A stretch of DNA of 62,835 nt, from NCBI GenBank assembly GCA_023231475.1, contig JALJEE010000021.1, forward strand, positions 1 through 62,835. The letters run 5' to 3'. Positions 1-8,622 of the stretch are shown in pieces; the first letter of the stretch is position 1, and every line of letters starts with the position of its first letter. Position numbers and translations under genes: made by a program. The stretch is from Seison nebaliae. Taxonomy: Eukaryota > Rotifera > Pararotatoria > Seisonacea > Seisonidae. The notes below the pieces were generated by a model. The model saw nothing but the letters and a program-made list of their open reading frames with translations, ran no database searches and had not been told where the DNA came from.

Positions 1-145
1 TTATCACGTTCCTGAAGCACTCAAGCATTTTATTGTAACGGGCAGGAACCTAATCTTAAATAACTCCTTTAAGGAGTTATCTTTTTTTCTTTTTAATTTA
101 CCCCGCGGGGATTTGCTATAAATAAAAAAAAAAAAAAAAAAAAAA
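1..145 (+). mobile_element. 3' end of a poly(A)-tailed retroelement-like copy (unit 1, truncated by the window edge)
   Basis: An open frame runs from base 2 to a TAA at 119-121. It reads HVPEALKHF near its start and ends LPRGDLL. The stop overlaps an AATAAA and is followed at once by about 22 A residues. The same coding tail, stop and A-run recur at 171-345. The two peptides are about 37-38 residues, clearly related, and differ by in-frame changes including a one-codon indel. This is what tandem 5'-truncated copies of a non-LTR retrotransposon, or processed gene tails, look like. I do not recognise the protein, so the element class is an inference. The upstream part lies outside the window. 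Confidence 0.5.
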
Positions 146-170
146 TATTAAAAGGGGAACCAATAAACTA

Positions 171-345
171 ATTTCCCTTCGCACTTCGCATCAACATCAC
201 TACTTGATGACTTCACATGTTCCTGAAACACTAAAGCATTATGTTGGGAATTATAATAATTTTATCTTAAATAACTCTGTTAAGGTAACTTTTTCTTTTT
301 ATCATTTACCCCGTAGCGATTTGATTTAAATAAAAAAAAAATATA
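171..345 (+). mobile_element. 3' end of a poly(A)-tailed retroelement-like copy (unit 2, 5'-truncated)
   Basis: This is the second copy of the tail at 1-145. The frame is open from 171, just after a TAA, through HVPETLKHY at 216 to LPRSDLI and a TAA at 327-329. An A-rich run follows. It has no start codon in a good context and no upstream domain, so it looks 5'-truncated. Both copies keep the reading frame, which argues for divergence of a once-coding sequence rather than a noncoding SINE. The element family is not identified. Confidence 0.5.
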
Positions 346-487
346 ATTATATTAAAATATTATTAAATAATATTTAATATATATAATAAATATATAAGTT
401 AAAATTTTTGAAAATTTTCTCGTTTCATCCATTTCAACGTGAAATGAATTAAAAATCTAATTTTCGAAAATTGATTACTTTATCAAG

Positions 488-1129
488 ATGTTATTCACAT
501 ATATTTTTTTCTTCATTTTTGTGAAGAGCATTTATTGTAAAAATGGTTTAATTTTTTCAACTAAACTATTAAATCGAACATTTTCTATTTGAACTTCAGA
601 AGGAAATGTTACAATGTTCATCCTAATATTTTCCCATTATAATTTGGAGGATATGGAAATAAAATTTGGATCTGATGAAAACGTTGGAAATGTGGAAGCA
701 TCTTTTCACGTCCAAACAGTCAGAAAGGAGCGATCCCAATCAATAATTATTGAGAAGTTCAACAATATCGATTTACCGCAATTCGATTATTTACAAGCAA
801 CTAATCTTAACAAAAAGAAAGATGTATATTTCTCTGATATTATCATACAACTTCCAAATGAGCAAATTCAATATAGTTTCGTTAATAAACCAGGACGTCT
901 ATCAGTTGACAAATCGATTAAAATTCAGAGAAGTCGATTACCAAGTCCCCTAATCTTCTATCCGTTATATATCAAATACAACTTTAATGATCTTCTCCTT
1001 TCGTTGTTCGCCACTATTATTCTTATGGCAATTTCATTTTTCATTCTCTTATTAACCATTTTCATCTTAATTCCCGTCGTCTCATTAAAATTTGTTGATG
1101 ATAAGAAGAAGAAACATTTGAAAAAATAA
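488..1129 (+). CDS. Unknown secretory-pathway type I membrane protein
   Basis: There are two exons, 488-545 and 600-1129, split by a 54-base intron (546-599, GTTTAA...TTCAG). The ATG at 488 starts a hydrophobic signal peptide (MLFTYIFFFIF), which the downstream open frame alone would miss. The mature part, about 130 residues, has no recognised domain. A long hydrophobic segment lies near the C-terminus (LLLSLFATIILM through FILIPVV), followed by a short, very basic tail ending KKKKHLKK. The arrangement suggests an ER or Golgi type I protein with a small lumenal domain. I considered p24/TMED and EMC7 but see no diagnostic motif. The gene converges on LRRC27, with 37 bases between the stops, and an AATAAA lies at the stop codon. 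About 190 residues. Confidence 0.6.
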
Positions 1130-1166
1130 TAAAATATTTTATTCATTATTTTCTACTCTCAATTCT

Positions 1167-2691
1167 TTATTTATTAATTTCTTTTCTTCTTTCATCGATT
1201 TCTCTTTTGATTTTTTTCAGTTGGGCTAATTCTTGAGCTTTCTGCATTTTCTGATCTTCTAAACTTCCACCCATTTCCCTTTGATTTGAAATCATCCTCA
1301 TATAAGTATCGAAACGTCTTCGAATTTCCAATTCTTTTAATCGTTGTTGATTTTGTTTTAATAATCTCGATCTTGGACTTAACGGACGTTTTGCCAGAAT
1401 ATTTTCGATTCTTTCAAATTCTTCATATTCTTCCGGATTCTTTATCTTCAAATAAGATTCGTTCACATCGAATGGAGCTACATTTGGTGATTGTTTATAA
1501 TCTTAAAAAGGAAATTTTAAAAATTTCACATTTGAATTAGTCATAAAATTAACCTATTCCCGGTCGTAATTTCAGATTAGCAATTGCCCGTTGTTTCATC
1601 CGATAAGTTTCTTTCCAATTGTGTAATTCTTTTTTCGTATTTCTTTTATCTAAAATTCTCGAAATTCTTTCATTATCTTTTTTCCTTTTTATTTTAAGTG
1701 ATTCCTTTAACAATTCTCGAGAGATCGGATCGATTTTACCATTACGAATATCAATCGTAGAAAGTGATGCACTATATGAACGTCTTGAAGTATTACTCAG
1801 AAAATGATTGAAATTTAGAGACGAATTCGCTTTCAATAATTTTGAAGTTTGTCGTCTATCGCCAATTCTTGATCGTCTTAATGAAAATAATAAAGAGAAA
1901 ATTCTGATGTAAAAATTATTTGAAAAATTAAACATTTTCATAGAATCATAATCTGAAAAACAATCAATCAATTGTTCATTCGAAGTATCTCCACAATCAT
2001 TATTATGATTGTCATTCAATGCGTTACCTATCAGATTTGTTGCAGTAGATGAATCTGCCCCAAGTTTATTTGCCATAAAAATTTTTAAAAAACCCAGTCC
2101 CTTCCTCATATATTTGCCATATTTCTGATAAAGTTTCACATTTCCACTGAATTGTAAATGTTTTAATTTGCCCAAACGACATAATTCTAATGGGATTTCT
2201 TCGAAATTATTATAATTTAACAAGAAAGTTTCCAAATTTTTTGCGGCGAATAATTTTGTTTCTTTCAAATGACTCAAATTATTCCATCGAATATCGAACC
2301 ATTCCAAATTACCTAAATTTATGAAAAAGTTGATGGGCAATAATTCGATGTTGTTATGTTTCAGGATTAGTCTTGTTAAATTTTTACAATACATTAATTT
2401 TTTAGGAATTTTATTTAAGTTTCCATAAGAATTGTCATGATATTGAATATCATCGTTTATTGTTTCTCCTGATAATTCTTCTAGTTTTCCATCTTTTTCA
2501 TCATCTTTTTCAAGACTGAACAATTTTACTTCGTCAATATGATTATCTTCTGATTTTATTTGAAGGTCGATTGTTGTGTCTTTTTCAATATTGATTGTCG
2601 GATCATTTGAGTTAATTATCGTTTCCTGCGTTTCTAAATTGAATGAAGGATTATCCACTTTAATTGCCGTATCAATAACTTCCATATCCAT
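1167..2691 (-). CDS. LRRC27: LRRC27-like leucine-rich repeat protein
   Basis: There are two exons, 2691-1554 and 1501-1167, with a 52-base intron (1502-1553, GTTAAT...TTAAG) at RPGI/DYKQ. The product is about 490 residues. An acidic, low-complexity N-terminus leads into about four leucine-rich repeats around residues 88-190 (LTRLILKHNNIELLP, LEWFDIRWNNL, LETFLLNYNNFEEIP, LKHLQFSGN). A long charged coiled-coil C-terminal half follows, with the LHNWKETYRMKQR stretch and an RRRFD-type segment that resembles the tail of vertebrate LRRC27. LRRC27 has no defined biochemical role but is expressed mainly in ciliated and testis tissue. The gene diverges from KMT5A, with only 214 bases between the start codons. 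Identity rests on the LRR-then-coiled-coil order and tail similarity. Confidence 0.72.
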
Positions 2692-2905
2692 CCAAATGTA
2701 AATTATATTGATCTAATCACTAACACTCAGTTGGCATAGCGACAATCCGATAAGTTTTAATGGAAATGAAATGAAAAGACAATTTTTCCAAGAGAATTTT
2801 GGAAAAAAATTTATGGAATTTTTTTTCAAAAATTCAGCTCAAATTCTCAGTTTCAAATCCTTTTTCAGTACATCTTTCTGACTTTAGTTTCCTGTATATA
2901 GTAGC
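2692..2905. promoter_or_regulatory. Divergent intergenic region shared by LRRC27-like and KMT5A
   Basis: Only 214 bases separate the two outward-facing start codons, so both promoters must lie here or overlap the genes. A TATA-like TGTATATAGTAGC sits just upstream of the KMT5A ATG. I see no other recognisable element. Confidence 0.5.
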
Positions 2906-3623
2906 ATGGTCCTTAAGGAGAATAAAAATTCAGTGAAATTTCAAGTGGGGTCAACACCGCGAAAGAATCGACGTCCATTGAAAGAATGTCAAATAAATAA
3001 AGTGTCGAAAAGTTCCTCAAATCTCATTACGAATTATGTTCAAGTAAGACGATCGGAACGACGTCCTAAAAGTGTTGTTGAAGTTTGAAATTTTGTAAAA
3101 AATTTGAAAAAAATATTTTCTTGTTTTTTATTAGAATGAAGAGAAATGTTTGTTGATTGAACAAATTAAACGAAGAGAATTTTTAACGAAAACTGAAGAA
3201 TTCGGAATAACAATTGAAATGACGACGGATAAAGGAAGAAGTATCTTCTCGACGAAACAATTCTTCCCAGGCGAATTCGTAGTGGAATATGTGGGTGATC
3301 TAATTGGTGCAAATGAAGCGAATAAACGAGAATTGGAATATAGTGAGAAATATGAACAAGATTCGCCATGTTTCATGTATTATTTCAAATACAAATCGAA
3401 AGTTCATTGTATCGATGCGACGAGTGAAACGAAACTTATTGGTCGATTGATTAATCATTCGAGATTGAAAGCGAATCTTCAAACTAAAATTTTCGAAATC
3501 GATGGAATTCCACGATTATTATTATTCGCTAAACGATTCATTAAGAGAGGAGAAGAATTACTTTATGATTATGGTGATAGATCGAAAAAATCGATTGAAG
3601 CTTATCCTTGGTTGTTAAAATGA
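2906..3623 (+). CDS. KMT5A: KMT5A (SET8/PR-Set7) histone H4 lysine-20 monomethyltransferase
   Basis: Two exons, 2906-3082 and 3135-3623, flank a 52-base intron (GTTTGA...TTAG). The product is 221 residues, short for the family because the N-terminal region is brief (about 60 basic residues). The SET domain has the KMT5A layout: KGRSIFSTKQF, FVVEYVGDLI, a CFMYYFKY stretch, the cofactor and catalytic segment GRLINHSR, and the C-terminal YDYGDRSKKSIEAYPWL block that is nearly invariant in this family. No pre-SET or post-SET cysteine clusters are present, as expected. The enzyme monomethylates H4K20 in the nucleus and acts in chromatin compaction and mitosis. The start ATG opens the first exon in frame. 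Confidence 0.95.
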
Positions 3624-4182
3624 ATTTATTAAATTTAAAAAATTTTGTAAATAATTTCCCATAATACTCATAATTATAGTTTCGTTCGTTTGGAAGAACT
3701 TCTTTGTACATTTCATTATTTCATTCTCATATTTTATATAATTTTTATCTCAATCAATTTCCACTATAATAAATTAAAATCTCCTTAATTCATCGCTTCT
3801 TTCTTTCTAATTTATAATTTTCAAATAATTTTCATAAGAATAAAAATCGAAGGAAACGTAAATTTCTCCGATATAAATAAAAATATTCAAATTTTATTTT
3901 CTCTTAAAAATAAAGAATATTTAAATTATCTTTTTCAATGACAATTTCCGTTTTAGAATGCTAATGATTATTTTGAGAGAGAGATTATTTTGAAGACATG
4001 AATATATTTATGGTACAAATAAGAGATGTTAAGAGAAATGTTTATCTTTTCAATTCGATGGATAATTTTCTTCATGTCCGTCATATAGTTTGAGATTTTT
4101 TTTAAAATGGTTTTTCCATCGTTCAACATAGAAAGAGATTGTCTCATGAATTTAACTGGTTTTCTTAATTGTTTAACTTGTG
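3624..4182. other. Intergenic, convergent 3' flanks
   Basis: A+T-rich sequence between the stops of KMT5A and the MSP-domain gene. An AATAAA near 3768 could serve KMT5A. I see no gene or repeat here. Confidence 0.6.
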
Positions 4183-4824
4183 TTAAGGATAAACGTATCT
4201 TGTGAGATTTGACTCGATCACCCCACCGATAAATAAGAAAAAGATGATTGTTGTGAGGAAGGTGAATGCATTGACCATATGACCTAGATCAGTATTACCC
4301 GACGGTTCATCCACATATTTATCAGTATACGCAATTTTTCTCTTCTCAAATTCCTGACCGATGTTATCAAGTTGAACGACAGTGACAAAAGGTTGTTTAT
4401 GTATTTCGGTGCTCATCCTTTTACTCCACAATTCAGTTAGATATTCCGGTTCTAAACGATTCAACAATCGTTCAGCGACACTCATCGGAGTCATATAAAA
4501 AGACAATTTAACATCTTCGAGAAGAACGGGCATATCCATCTCCAATTTCTCTTTATCTACGGAAGCATTCTCCAAATTAGACATGAAAACAATTTCTTTT
4601 ACATCACCCGGCCACAACGTACCTTTCAACGGTTTCACTTTGAAAATGTCACAAGTGTTCGATTTGAATTTGAAGTAGTGAGGTGTGTTGATATGATCAG
4701 GTAGACTGACTCGGATACGAGCATAAGCTTCTCCCAATTTAGGGCCGCCTTGATTCTGTATGTAGAAGAAGATGTGCGTCCCCGTCTCAGTAGTACTACA
4801 ATTCAGAAGTGACATGTTACTCAA
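4183..4824 (-). CDS. Tail-anchored MSP-domain (VAP/MOSPD-like) protein
   Basis: A single exon of 213 residues. The N-terminal ~110 residues resemble a major sperm protein fold of the VAP/MOSPD type: an HYFKFKSN strand, FKVKPLKGTLWPGDVKEI matching the position of the VAP 'R-P-x-G-x-I-x-P' region, then a descending strand set. The C-terminus has one strong hydrophobic helix (residues about 187-208, FTFLTTIIFFLFIGG) with a short tail, the usual tail-anchor topology. VAP-type proteins sit in the ER membrane and recruit FFAT-motif partners at contact sites. The FFAT-binding lysines cannot be assigned with confidence, so this could be a divergent relative without that activity. Confidence 0.55.
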   Translation of the reverse strand: MSNMSLLNCSTTETGTHIFFYIQNQGGPKLGEAYARIRVSLPDHINTPHYFKFKSNTCDIFKVKPLKGTLWPGDVKEIVFMSNLENASVDKEKLEMDMPVLLEDVKLSFYMTPMSVAERLLNRLEPEYLTELWSKRMSTEIHKQPFVTVVQLDNIGQEFEKRKIAYTDKYVDEPSGNTDLGHMVNAFTFLTTIIFFLFIGGVIESNLTRYVYP

Positions 4825-5151
4825 TTGACATTAAATTTATTCCAAAAGTTAGTGGTAAATGAAAAGAAAGGAAAATAACGAAAGTTTATTTTTCTTTTTC
4901 ATTCAATTTTTAAAAAAGCTTTATTCCTTCACATCCATGTTCTCAATTAGTCCAATCCATTTTCCTTTCCATTTTTCCTTTACATTCGTCGAATTTTTTT
5001 TTTTTTAAATTCTTCCGAAATTTTCTTCCCCAAATTATTTTACACGTTGTTAATATGAAAAAAGTTTTGGAATATTTTATTAATATTTAAATTTAAACGG
5101 TGAAAAACGATAACGAAGAAGAAGAGAAACGACGAAGAAATTGAGAATTAA
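4825..5151. other. Intergenic, no gene seen
   Basis: A+T-rich sequence with a short T-run near 4990. It contains the presumed promoter of the MSP-domain gene and the 3' flank of ABT1. Nothing else is recognised. Confidence 0.6.
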
Positions 5152-5817
5152 TTAAGACGATTCAACTTTTTTATTTCGAGATGATTTACTTATTTCATAT
5201 TTCGCTTGTTTGATATATAAATCTGCATCCATTCTTGCTTTTCCCACATGTCGAGTTAATCGTTTCTTATAATCGAATCTTTCACCTTCCATTGATTCAT
5301 TCAAATGTGACCATTTGAATGATGGAAGATATTTCATCGACCAAACATCATCATACCAAGGAGCTCTTCTACGTTTCCCCCCAATTTTCTTTCCATTCAT
5401 CAACGATATAGCCAATTCGGCATTCTTTTTATCAAGATATTCAATCCATCCTTCCTCGTATTCCGCTACATGTTTCATTGATTTATCTCGTTTATTATTC
5501 TTTTTGAATTTCTTCATCGATTCACCAATCAAATTATCAAGTGCTCTCGTACTATTATGATATTTGTTAGTTGAACGACGTTGCAAATAGACACGACCTA
5601 ATGCACCATATTCTCCGAATAATTCTCTTATTGCTCCAATGGTGATGAGACGAGGTACTCGACTCAAATATATCACTCCAGTATCATCAATTTTATCGAT
5701 CGTCAATTTTTCGTCTTTTGATAAATCATGAAATAATATCATCTTTTCTTCTTCTTCTTCTTCTTCCTCCTCCTCCTCTTTATTATTTAATTCATTATTA
5801 TTCTCTTTAATTTTCAT
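5152..5817 (-). CDS. ABT1: ABT1/ESF2 ribosome biogenesis RNA-binding protein
   Basis: One exon. I chose the ATG at 5817 (MKIKENNN) because an upstream in-frame ATG at 5871 would add hydrophobic residues and overlap EMC6. The product is about 221 residues with an acidic Glu-rich N-terminus. A divergent RRM follows: GVIYLSRVP, LFGEYGALGRVYLQ, YEEGWIEYLDKKNAELAISLMNG. The family block YDDVWSMKYLPSFKWSHLNE and a basic C-terminal helix complete the ABT1/ESF2 signature. Yeast Esf2 acts in the nucleolus in early small-subunit processing with the helicase Dbp8. The gene lies 14 bases after the EMC6 stop on the same strand, which suggests co-transcription or very tight packing. Confidence 0.9.
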   Translation of the reverse strand: MKIKENNNELNNKEEEEEEEEEEEKMILFHDLSKDEKLTIDKIDDTGVIYLSRVPRLITIGAIRELFGEYGALGRVYLQRRSTNKYHNSTRALDNLIGESMKKFKKNNKRDKSMKHVAEYEEGWIEYLDKKNAELAISLMNGKKIGGKRRRAPWYDDVWSMKYLPSFKWSHLNESMEGERFDYKKRLTRHVGKARMDADLYIKQAKYEISKSSRNKKVESS

Positions 5818-5831
5818 TTTTTTTATGTTGA

Positions 5832-6302
5832 TCAATAAACGTGAACTAAACCAAAAGTGAATGTCCAACAAAGAAGGAAAGTGAAAATTCCGGAAAATAA
5901 TCCTGAAGTTATAATGGATGAATAACTACCAAACGATTGAATGACACGATCTTTATTCGTACCGAATTCACTCAAATTTAAAATGATCAAAAACTTTAAA
6001 GATAATTTGAATAAAATTTTAAAAAATAAATTCTTAACTGATAATAAGAAGAATGAAAGGAAATAGACCATAAAACCATAAATTGTCGATAATCCTAAAA
6101 TACCAGAAAATGCTCCAGCTACAGCAGCTGTAGCTGAACGACTCCAATCAAGTGCTGCTGAATTCGATTGAACAGCAATCAAACTAATCAATGGGATAGG
6201 AGGTAAATTGGTTTTTTTCAAATCTTTATATTTCTTCGAATCTTCGAAAAATTAGAAAATGAAAAACAAAATTTAAAGACGTAAAAATTAACCGTACTGC
6301 AT
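5832..6302 (-). CDS. EMC6: EMC6, ER membrane protein complex subunit 6
   Basis: Proposed exons are 6302-6293, 6241-6039 and 5993-5832. Intron 1 (6242-6292, GTTAAT) joins a ten-base first exon (ATG CAG TAC G). Intron 2 (5994-6038, GTTAAG...AAAG) is 45 bases, has no stop, and would otherwise be read as an insertion of 15 residues absent from other EMC6 proteins. Family landmarks: NSAALDWSRSATAAVAGAFSG, GILGLSTIYGF, and the C-terminal LFSGIFTFLLCWTFTFGLVHVY, where the GLVHVY end closely matches vertebrate EMC6. EMC6 is a multi-pass core subunit of the insertase for tail-anchored and multi-pass proteins. The first exon is the least certain part. The stop lies 14 bases from the ABT1 start. Confidence 0.88.
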
Positions 6303-6572
6303 TAATATGATATTTGAATAAAAGTTGTTATTGTTGATTTTAACCGTTATTAATAAAATTAATTTAATTATAAGCCAAATTTTTTCGAAAATAAAATTCA
6401 TAAACTGTCTGAGACTAGTTGAAAACTATAATTGAAAATTCATATTCGATAATTTTTTCTAGATGAAGAAATTCCGCACATCTTCGAAAAAAGATAAAAG
6501 GAAAATTCTATATAAAAAATTTTTTATAGTTTTCATTTAACAACATTTCGTAAGAGCAATTTGTCAATTTAT

Positions 6573-7253
6573 TCATAAGAAATATGAGAATAGGAAATGC
6601 TTTTCTCCAAAAATCAAATTAAAATATTTAATGAATATTATTTTGAAGTTCGATATTTCGGTAGCGTTCCAACGGTTTGAGGAAAACATCATGTTTGACA
6701 AAGTGTCTTTAGTGTCTTGTAAATTATTTAATTGATGTGAATTTGCTGATGTCGCTGTTGTTGGTAGTGGTGATGTGATTGACAATAGATTATTTGTTTC
6801 AATTTCTTTAATAATTTCTTCGTTTATTCCATTCTCTTTCATCAAACTTGTTGTAAGATGATTTGTGAGGAATATATATAAGAGATATGAGAACCAAATG
6901 ACAAATAATATTAGAGTAATTGAGAAATAATGTTGATGGAAAATTTCTATCAATTGTCTATCATCTTCAATTATCTTTTTTTTCTCCTCTTTCTCGATGA
7001 AATGAGGAGAAACATTTATGACAATATTTCCATCTTCCATCATCCAATTGAATGGAACTGGTTTTCGTTCAGGTGATTTATTGATCATTCTCAACAATTT
7101 CGGTCTAGTTAGATGTTGAATATGATAGTGACGAATTTCCAGTTTTTCATTCGATTCCATTTGTTCTTGTCGATGATGTTTAATTAATTTCGAATAGATC
7201 AATTCATTATTCTTAAATTTGACGAAACCATTCGAATCATATTTCTTGATCAT
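6573..7253 (-). CDS. Unknown single-pass membrane protein
   Basis: A 226-residue frame from an ATG at 7253. The N-terminal ~105 residues are charged and hydrophilic (basic KHHRQEQ, then PERKPVPFNWMMEDGNIVINVSPHF). One clear transmembrane helix follows at about residues 112-130 (ITLILFVIWFSYLLYIFL). The rest is polar and Thr/Asn/Ser-rich. No signal peptide and no domain I recognise. The last ~20 residues turn hydrophobic again (IIFIKYFNLIF, HFLFSYFL), which may be read-through into an intron or UTR, so the true 3' end could lie upstream. It precedes EMC6 on the same strand by 270 bases. Confidence 0.5.
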   Translation of the reverse strand: MIKKYDSNGFVKFKNNELIYSKLIKHHRQEQMESNEKLEIRHYHIQHLTRPKLLRMINKSPERKPVPFNWMMEDGNIVINVSPHFIEKEEKKKIIEDDRQLIEIFHQHYFSITLILFVIWFSYLLYIFLTNHLTTSLMKENGINEEIIKEIETNNLLSITSPLPTTATSANSHQLNNLQDTKDTLSNMMFSSNRWNATEISNFKIIFIKYFNLIFGEKHFLFSYFL

Positions 7254-7642
7254 ATTTTTTCAAAAAACTTTATTTCTCTGATATACTATTAAAATGATGA
7301 TATTTTTTTTAAATTTTTACGAGAACGTTTTCTCTCCATCAACTCTTCAATTCGTCTCATTTAATCAAGTTGTAAATACGATTTGAAATTTTGGGTTAAA
7401 TCGAAAATCATGTGGTGAAAAATAAATAAATTATTTGTTGCTAGAAATTCAAATGTAATTCTTTTATTAAATTATTCTTTCGGTTAATTAAATGACGAAT
7501 TTAATCATTAAACAATGAAAATGTGGAGATAAATAAATGTTTTTAAGAAGATACAAAATACAAGGAAAATAATTCAGGAATATTTCTCATACCATATCTC
7601 AAAAAATGAGATTTTCCAATTCTATCAAGTGATTTATTAAAA
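7254..7642. other. Intergenic, divergent promoters
   Basis: 389 bases between outward-facing starts of the membrane protein and the ubinuclein-like gene. Very A+T-rich. No specific element recognised. Confidence 0.55.
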
Positions 7643-8393
7643 ATGGATTTCTTATCTAAAAAGAATAAAAAATGTAACACTCCACGAATCGTGTTCGATG
7701 GAGAAATTAATTTGACGGATTATGTTGATCGAGTTTTCACATTTTCCGATCTTATCATCGATACGTGTCCAGGAGTCGATGAAGCTGATATTATGAAGAT
7801 CGTTCAACCAACATGGTCAGAAGATCATATTAGTCGAATTCTTAAACGAAGTAAAAATAATGAAGAAGAAAAAATAGTTAAAATTATTTTTTTTCAAATT
7901 TTCTAAAATTTCATTTCAGAAACGAAACGATGAAATGATGGAGAATGACGAGAAAACAGGTGGAAATGATGAGAAGAAGAAAAAAAAATCGACTCAGAAT
8001 GACGACGAGGAATTATTCCCAAATCGGTTAGACGGTCCAACATTCGTTGGAAGAGATCTCGATAAATTAGGCGAAGGATACGATTCTGATGATTCCTTCA
8101 TTGATGACGGTGATATTTATGAAAACGATGTCCGATCTACCAGTGACGATGACGATGATCATCATAATAATAAAAATGAGAAAAAGAAAAAAGAGAATAA
8201 GAAGAGTATAAAAAAAGAAGAGAATAAAGAGAAGAAGAATATAATTGTGGGAATTGAGACGAAATCAAACAACAATGAAAATAACAGTACAAATGATAAT
8301 AGTTTGAATGTCGATGAAAAATCGGAAGAGAACAATTCAAATAATAATTCTAATTTAATTGATATGTCTTATCACATCAGAATTATTGAATAA
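7643..8393 (+). CDS. Ubinuclein/Hpc2-like protein (HIRA complex domain)
   Basis: Two exons, 7643-7876 and 7920-8393, with a 43-base intron (GTTAAA...TTTCAG). 235 residues. Residues ~115-145 contain LGEGYDSDDSFIDDGDIYEN, which matches the core of the HUN/Hpc2-related domain of ubinucleins (GYDxxDxFIDxxExYDE), the part that binds HIRA histone chaperone complexes. The N-terminus (about residues 1-78) is folded-looking but unrecognised. After the HUN motif the protein is Lys/Glu/Asn low-complexity. It is far shorter than vertebrate ubinuclein (over 1000 residues), and no middle domain is seen. Either the family is reduced here or further exons were missed. The role in H3.3 deposition is inferred from the motif alone. 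Confidence 0.62.
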
Positions 8394-8622
8394 TTTACGA
8401 AAAAATTTTCGATTTTTTCAAATAATTTAAGAAAATTTTTAAAAATTTCTCAATTTTGTTTGAAAGAATTCAAGAAATTTTTTTTAAATATTTTTCTTAA
8501 TAATTTGAAAGATTTTTGGATTATTTCCAAAAAATAATATTTTTCCATTTTTCTTGTAAAAATTTAGAAATTTTTTCTTTTATTTTCAGTTGAATTTCTC
8601 TTCATATTCTCTCGATATCACA

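Noticed and set aside
62..79. Stem-loop as a terminator or histone-type 3' end
   Set aside because: It lies inside the coding tail of a repeated element, does not match the histone stem-loop, and is not kept in the second copy.
488..1129. Assignment as p24/TMED, EMC7 or NOMO
   Set aside because: Signal peptide and C-terminal anchor fit, but there is no GOLD-domain Cys pair or family block, and the tail is not a true KKxx signal.
5152..5871. ABT1 start at the upstream ATG (5871)
   Set aside because: It overlaps the EMC6 coding end and adds a hydrophobic leader unlike the nucleolar family; the ATG at 5817 begins the usual charged N-terminus.
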